In this document: positions 58,642 through 64,000 of the stretch, in pieces
How positions within the stretch are numbered: position 1 is the first letter of the stretch
How the letters are laid out: every line of letters begins with the position of its first letter
DNA from: Volvox africanus
Taxonomy: Eukaryota > Chlorophyta > Chlorophyceae > Chlamydomonadales > Volvocaceae
NCBI GenBank assembly: GCA_030268105.1
Contig: BSDZ01000013.1
Span: forward strand, 4,160,001 to 4,224,000
Direction: 5' to 3'
Length of the DNA stretch: 64,000 bases
Program-made: the position numbers and the translations under genes
Notes under the pieces: generated by a model
Databases searched by the model: none
What the model was told of the DNA's origin: nothing
Seen by the model: the letters and a program-made list of their open reading frames with translations, nothing else

Positions 58642-59465
58642 TGTTGTACCTCTCCTTCGTGTTTGCTCATAAGTATCTGCGCGTCTGAAGGCTTTCGACA
58701 CCGATGCGCGAGCACTTGCAAGTACAGCAAGACAAGCGCGAGCAAACAGAGACAGCGGAAGACTTCAAACAAGAAGAGATATAACTTACAGTCTTACCGA
58801 TCAAAGCGGTGCAATGGACGTCAGCGCCGGAAGCAAGCAATCATCACTCAGCGGTGAATAGCGAAGTTTAGGCTTAGCTCGGGCTAAGTAGAATAGCGTA
58901 TAGTAATAATAGCGTAGAACACACGAGTGTTCTCCGGTATCGAATGTCTTCTCTTGCTTAGCCGTCCTCGCATCTGTTATACTCGCAGCATCACAATGTC
59001 GTACGATTCACACTAGGAGGCCGATCCTAAGTGTGACAACCCTACTGCGTATAGGCGATGTCCAAGCATAACAACGTATAAGCCTTTCTGGCATTCGCAT
59101 GATGCAAGGGTCCGAATAACGATATTCGGTTGCAAGGCATGCATCGCGACGAGTGCGGCGCTCTCAACGTGTGCTGTAATGAAGTAATATTATATCAAAT
59201 AATATTACTTATCGTTTCGTAGCACGAGCATAATGCGCACTTCAATGATTCGGTATTTCATGCATGCTAGGCGGATTTGCCATGATGCGATGTCGCGATG
59301 GATAATGACAACATGCCAAATGTATATATAAATGTATGCGAATACATTTATATCATGCAGGTTTATTCATATGAAATGATCATTCATGCGTTTGTCAAGA
59401 TAGCATTTCGCCTCGTAGGGTTGCATTGACCTACGCATCGGCGGGAAATGAACCGTAGCACAACA
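58642..59465. mobile_element. 824-bp solo LTR nested in the copia element
   Basis: The insert starts TGTTGT and ends ACAACA (TG..CA with short inverted ends) and is flanked by 5-bp duplications TTATC. It has no long ORF. Ignoring the insert and one duplication (829 bases), the copia reading frame is continuous from frame 1 to frame 2, which shows precisely what was inserted. This is the expected product of recombination between the LTRs of a different LTR retrotransposon. Its sequence is unlike the 348-bp LTR of its host. It contains TGTAA on both strands and a 12-bp perfect hairpin at 59326-59353, so its orientation is undetermined. Confidence 0.88.
59326..59353. other. perfect 12-bp hairpin with GCGA loop
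   Basis: Inverted 12-mers (59326-59337 and 59342-59353) flank the tetranucleotide GCGA, which fits the GNRA tetraloop pattern if transcribed in the plus sense. It lies inside the solo LTR. Confidence 0.8.
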
Positions 59466-59470
59466 TTATC

Positions 59471-62400
59471 AGGCCTACAGCAGTAGGGACCCTGAGGCTT
59501 GTCTCCATGGTCACCATGGCTGCGTTGACGGTGCATGAGGTGTATCTTGTTCCTGACAGCTTTGCGAATGTGCTGTCAGTTGCTGCCCTGGACCAGAAGG
59601 GCGGGTCAGTCTGCTTTGAGAATGGTGAAGTCACTTTGCTCAAGGATGGTGAGAAAATCTTGACGGGCAAGCGCTGTGAAAATTTGTATGCCCTAGCATG
59701 TATTTCGATTCCCAGGTCTGCTTTCAGGTCAATGGCCGAACAGCCTTTTGGTGGAGTTGCTCACAGGAAGTCTGCATCAGAGTCAATGGACCTGTGACAC
59801 CGCCGGTATGGACACCTTGGCCTGGGTAATCTTGAGAGGTTGGTGGGTGAAGGCATGGTGGCAGGGGTGCGTTTTGCCCCAGAGCCGGTGAACGGTGCAG
59901 AAGATGCAGGGTTGTGCGAGCCTTGTGTGATGTCGAGGCAGCGCCGAGGGCCCTTCCCGTCCACTGGGCATAAGGCTGCCCAACCACTTGCTCTTATTCA
60001 TTTTGATGTTTGTGGCCCAATGCCTGCGCCAACGCCAAATGGTTCTCGCTACCTAACTGTTCTGCTGGATGCCTGCACTGGTTTTTCGGCTGTAGCCTTC
60101 ACACCTACCAAAGAGGCGGTGAAGGACAAGGTGGTAACTATGGTGAATCAACTGGAGACATACAGTGGCTTTTGGGTCAAGGAGGTGCGATCTGATCGAG
60201 GGGGTGAGTTTATCACCAGTCCCCTGCAGGAGTTTTTCCGTACGAAAGGGATTAGGCATGGTCCTACGGTGGGGTATGCACCTGAGCAGAATGGGGCTGC
60301 TGAACGCATGAATAGGACTTTGTTAGAGAAGATGCGTGCTCTGTTGGCCGAGTCTCAACTGCCTCAATGCATGTGGGCTGAGGCTGTGTCTATGGCGAAT
60401 TATCTCCGGAATGTTTCACCAGTCTCCGGCTTGCCGTGCACCCCCTATAAAGCTTTCTTAGGGGAGCAGCCCGATGTGAGTCACCTGCGTGTGTTTGGCT
60501 GTACGGCATATGTTCATATTCCCAAGGAGAAGCGTAACAAGTTAGATCCAGTGAGCCGCAAGGGTGTCCTGGTTGGGTATGGCGATGCAGGCCAGTACCG
60601 CGTCATGTTTCCTAACCATGTAGTGTCTGTGCACACTGATGTCACCTTTGATGAGCGGAATGTTGGTCTGCAATCTCCTAGGCAAGCTGGTCGTGTGCAG
60701 AAAACGGTAAGATGGCAGAATCCAGTTGCGGGTAATTGGGATTCTGACAGTGATGACGAGGATGACTGTGAACCAGCCCCCCAAACCCAGGGTGGCGCAT
60801 CACCGTCCCCTGGTGCTGGGGGCTCCGGGGATAACAGTAACGGCCCAGCCGGGGGTGCTAATACTTCGGGTGCAGGCCCCTCAGTGAGCTCACCTGGTGC
60901 TGGCCCATCTGTGGGTGCTGCTGATGCCAGGGAAGGTTTTGCATCTAGGTATCCTGTGCGTGATCGCAAACGGCCTTCTGAGTGGTGGTGCAATGAGGAA
61001 CCTAGGTAAGTTACAGGCCAGGTCCATGTGGCGGCAGCCACCGGGGAGTCTGAGCCCAAGACCTATGCTGAAGCAATGTCTGGGGCACAGGCCAGTGAGT
61101 GGAAGAAGGCTATGGATGACGAGATTAGCTCTCAGTTGGCTAATGGGACCTGGACCTTGGAAAAAACCCCACTTGGCACCAAGCTGATTCCGTGTCGCTG
61201 GGTTTATAAGGTTAAGCGCAACCAGGATGGTAGTGTTGAGCGGTTCAAGGCGCGCTTAGTAGCAAAAGGCTTCGTACAGCGCGAGGGGGTGGATTATGGT
61301 GAGCTTTTTGCAGCGACATCCCGTGGCTCATCTTTTCGAGCCCTCCTAGCGGTTGCGGCGGCTAGGAAGATGCCCATCCACCAACTAGATGTGACAACTG
61401 CGTTTTTGAATGGGGAATTGAAGGAGGATCTTTGGATAGAGCAGCCACCGGGGTATAAGTCGGAGACCCCAAATCTAGCGTGTCACCTGCATAAGTCCAT
61501 ATATGGCCTGAAGCAGGCACCACGGTGCTGGTATGACAAGCTGTGTGAGAAGTTTGCAGAGATTGGGCTGCTCCCATCTAAGTCAGATCCGGCTATGTTT
61601 CTAAAGGTTGATGAGAGGGGAGTAGTGATTGCACTGGTTCATGTGGATGATCCATGTGTGGCGTCAGACGACTTAGAACTGGTGCGGGAAGTGAAAGAAG
61701 CAATTGGCCAGTGCTTCAAGATTCGAGACCTTGGGGAGGCCTGGGTATTTCTGGGCATGGATATTCATCATGAGAAAAATGGTGATATTTTATTGAGTCA
61801 GTCTCGGTATATTGAGCAGCTCTTGGAGCGGCACAACATGCTGGACGCCAAAGATCGGGCTACTCCTCTGGCAATGGGTACAAGGGCTACTCCAGTGACT
61901 GATGAAAGCGACCTGCTGGAGGACCCAACACCTTACCGAGCTCTGGTGGGAGAACTCAACTACCTTGCAGTAAGCACGCGCCCCGACCTGGCTTATGCCC
62001 TGAGTGTGCTTTCGTGGTCCATGTCTAAGCCTACCCGCGCTGCAATGAGTGCGGCAAAGGGGGTGCTGAGGTACCTGGCGGGTACTCAAGAGATGGGTCT
62101 TCGGTTTCCTGGAGGACAAGGGCTACAGCTGGATGGCTACAGTGACTCAGATTGGGCAGAGACACAGCTACCCGCAGATCAACTACCGGTTATGTTTGCC
62201 GAGTGAACGGTAGTGCGATAAGTTGGAGCAGTCAATTGCAGCGTACCGTGGCAGTATCGTCAGTGGAGGCAGAGTATCAAGCTCTTTCAAGTGCGGTGCG
62301 AGAAGCTCTTTGGCTGTCAAAACTGGCTGATGATCTGAAGCTCGGTGGTACTTCTCCAATGATTATCAAGGTTGATTCCCAGGGGGCGATGAATATCAGC

Positions 62401-62589
62401 AACAACCCTATGACGTCCCAACAGTCAAAACACATTGATGTGGTGCATCATTTCGTCAGAGAGCGGGTTACTAGTGGGGAGGTTGAGCTAAGGTACTGTC
62501 CCACGGAGAAGATGGTGGCTGATGTGATGACAAAGGCTTTAGGTGAAGCTAAGTTTGAGTGGTGCCGTGCCTCTATGGGCGTAGCCTAG
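59471..62589 (+). pseudogene. pol: copia pol: protease remainder, integrase, reverse transcriptase, RNase H (broken)
   Basis: One ancestral frame is now split by TGA 59795-59797, TAA 61007-61009 and a one-base deletion near 62157-62160. After the insertion the protease-linker block (VHEVYLVPDSFANVLSVA) runs into integrase. Its HHCC finger starts right after the TGA (HRRYGHLG, CEPC). The integrase core has Asp in HFDVCGP, Asp in SDRGGEF and Glu in QNGAAERMN. Reverse transcriptase (61028-62160) shows the conserved WVYKVKRNQDGSVERFKARL and YGLKQAPRCWYDKL blocks and a VDD catalytic box, preceded by His instead of the usual Tyr. RNase H follows with DSDWA, SSVEAEYQAL and VDSQGAMNI. The normal stop is at 62587-62589, just before the polypurine tract. 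Confidence 0.95.
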
Positions 62590-62600
62590 TGGAGGTTTGC

Positions 62601-62612
62601 ACCGAGGGGGCG
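62601..62612 (+). other. polypurine tract
   Basis: A G-rich run (GAGGGGG) directly precedes the 3' LTR. This is the site from which plus-strand DNA synthesis starts in LTR retrotransposons. Confidence 0.7.
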
Positions 62613-62959
62613 TGTTAAGTTGTGGACGGTGCAAACCGTCACAGTTACCTATCTAGCAGTTGCAGGGCGGCAGTTGTGACAGGCAGTTGCAGTGTGCAAG
62701 GTGATAGGTGCTGAGCAGCCGCCAAGTGGTAGGAAGTTGCTGGTGGTAGGTGCTGGGCAACTACCCAATGGTAGAGAGCTGCATACTGCAGTGCTCCAAG
62801 GAGTGGTTGATCACACGCCATCAGAACTAGTATTTAAGGGTACCTGAGCTCTGCAATAGTCACCCAACAGCTAGCAATCGTCAGTGTCTTATACTTCTAA
62901 CCTCGTCTGACTACTGTAATACATCATTGCAGCGGTATACTTCCTCTATCTCCTTAACA
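62613..62959 (+). repeat. 3' LTR (347 bp)
   Basis: Same ends as the 5' LTR. By eye it differs from it at four substituted positions and one deleted base (about 98.5% identity). Confidence 0.96.
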
Positions 62960-62964
62960 AGCAG
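62960..62964. repeat. target-site duplication, right (AGCAG)
   Basis: AGCAG immediately follows the 3' LTR and matches 57174-57178. Confidence 0.9.
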
Positions 62965-63750
62965 CAGCGGACGGCTCGCTGGCAGACCACTATGCAACTA
63001 CAGCTAAGGATATTCAACGTGACGAGCAATACGTATAAGTGTAGTCAGAAGCGTTAAGCACTAAAACAAGCTTCCCCATGGTCAACGCCTCGAACGAAGT
63101 CCACACAGTCATCGCCACAGAACTACCGGATACTAATAAGCACCAATTAAGCCGTCAATCATGTGCAGCAGTAACAGCAGCAGATCAGGATTGGATAAGA
63201 CAGCTCAGGACAGGACAGATGCAACAGTCTTAAAAGAACATCCGCAATGGCGACATTGAACCCAGCATCAGGATTGGCAACCCAGCACCAGCCGCAACCT
63301 AGAACCACGCAGACAGCCGAGGTCTCCACGAAACAAGGGCACTGATTTTCTCCCACGGTTATTCATGCCCCCGACCAGGTAAAGCCATTACGTTGGCCGC
63401 CATAAAACAACAGGTACGCAGCTCATTCCGTCCTCTGCCTAGCGCTGCCATGTACCCACCTGCCCACGCACCTGTACCCCCCCATGTACATAGAACGGGT
63501 GTTGCCAGCGTATGGAGACCGCCACCAGCACTCGTCACCAAAACCCCACACGAAGGTATCTGCTCCCAGCTTTGGACGCCGCCAAGGTTGGAATCGGGCC
63601 ACTTCACACAACCTTCCGCGCCCAGCCTAAAACTTGCTGCGCCTGACTGCCTCCTCCGCCCAGCTGCTGCCGCCTCCACTTTCGGTCACCACAAGATCAG
63701 ATGGACCGAAACCCACTAATGTGATCACTATTGCAAATACCCATTGTTGA
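62965..63750. other. right flank of the copia element, no supported gene
   Basis: Overlapping ORFs occur on both strands at 63359-63719, but neither has a recognisable product or clear exon borders. Confidence 0.45.
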
Positions 63751-63769
63751 GTAAATGCTCCCAGTACGG

Positions 63770-63895
63770 GACACAAACCCCCACACCCACATGAACACAA
63801 TGACAACAATGACGGCGAACATGCGGAATGCGTCAAGAATGGTAAGCCATGCGGGACCCAGAACTATCAAAAAATTTCCCGGCTTTTCTTCCCGG
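63770..63895 (-). CDS. possible membrane-spanning exon of a gene continuing past the right edge
   Basis: On the minus strand, a strong acceptor (ATATTTCCAG) at 63896 opens a frame with a hydrophobic block (FRMFAVIVVIVFMWVWGF) typical of a transmembrane helix. A possible donor (CCC/GTACTG) closes it near 63770. No partner exon was found to the left, and upstream exons would lie beyond the window. The family is not recognised. It could be a chance ORF. Confidence 0.25.
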
Positions 63896-64000
63896 CTGGA
63901 AATATCATGGTAATCTACATTAACCTTCACGCCGCGTGGCATCCGGTGTTGCAAGCCACACCGGACACACGGCAGGAGCCACTACGGCAAATGGCAGGGC

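Larger units (their letters stand above)
57179..62959 (+). mobile_element. Ty1/copia LTR retrotransposon, complete but disabled, with nested solo LTR
   Basis: It is bounded by LTRs (57179-57526, 62613-62959) that begin TGTTAAG and end CTTAACA, and flanked by AGCAG target-site duplications. The internal order is gag, protease, integrase, reverse transcriptase, RNase H. Integrase before reverse transcriptase defines the copia superfamily. Damage: TGA at 57718-57720 in gag, TGA at 59795-59797 in the integrase N-terminal region, TAA at 61007-61009, a one-base deletion near 62157-62160, and an 824-bp solo LTR inserted at 58642-59465. Without that insert and its duplication the element is about 4.95 kb, normal for copia. 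The two LTRs differ by four substitutions and one single-base indel, so the copy is fairly young yet cannot move by itself. The nearest described volvocine element of this type is Osser (family knowledge, not verified here). Confidence 0.97.

Noticed and set aside
58642..58857. Continuation of the gag frame past the protease
   Set aside because: These codons lie inside the inserted solo LTR and are open by chance.
63359..63719. Overlapping ORFs of about 106-108 codons on both strands
   Set aside because: Typical mutual shadows in GC-rich DNA without domains or clear splice sites.
1..64000. tRNA, rRNA, snRNA, CRISPR arrays and bacterial-style operons
   Set aside because: Scanned by eye for tRNA T-loop motifs, snRNA signatures and regularly spaced repeats; none found.

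Overview
The window looks like nuclear DNA of a green alga, most likely a volvocine relative of Volvox or Chlamydomonas (inference). The reasons are GC-rich, intron-dense genes with GT/AG borders and long Gly/Ala/Ser/Pro-rich stretches, a TGTAA polyadenylation signal, and a Ty1/copia element primed like the copia/Osser type. I see no tRNA, rRNA, CRISPR array or bacterial operon.

Layout. (1) 237-9464, minus: a 14-exon gene for a predicted 1434-residue coiled-coil protein with six degenerate PDA helical repeats; family not recognised. (2) 10391-16399, plus: a complete 7-exon gene for the RNA polymerase II elongation factor ELL (912 aa), divergent from (1) across a 926-bp gap. (3) 16400-19150: no supported gene. 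(4) 19151-20104, minus: an uninterrupted gene for the bifunctional urate-pathway enzyme allantoin synthase (TTL type: OHCU decarboxylase + HIU hydrolase). (5) 20105-24071: mostly empty, with one faint non-LTR-retrotransposon-like relic. (6) 24072-28494, minus: an unrecognised gene with a 3.1-kb low-complexity exon; its 5' end is unresolved. (7) 29205-37433, plus: a 10-exon gene for an unrecognised 1506-residue membrane protein with a helical hairpin; one intron carries a (GGGGCA)n array. (8) 40053-52096, minus: a 28-exon gene for the cohesin subunit SCC3/STAG (about 1760 aa). (9) 52640-53960, minus: the decayed 3' end of a non-LTR retrotransposon. (10) 57179-62959: a complete but disabled copia-type LTR retrotransposon with matching target-site duplications, itself interrupted by an 824-bp solo LTR. 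(11) The right edge may hold one membrane-spanning exon of a further minus-strand gene.

The genes do not form a pathway. ELL acts on transcription elongation, SCC3 on sister-chromatid cohesion and TTL on purine catabolism. Exon models for (1), (2), (7) and (8) were built by hand. Reading phases close across every junction, which is strong internal evidence, but no transcript data were available. Individual splice choices flagged in the entries remain uncertain.
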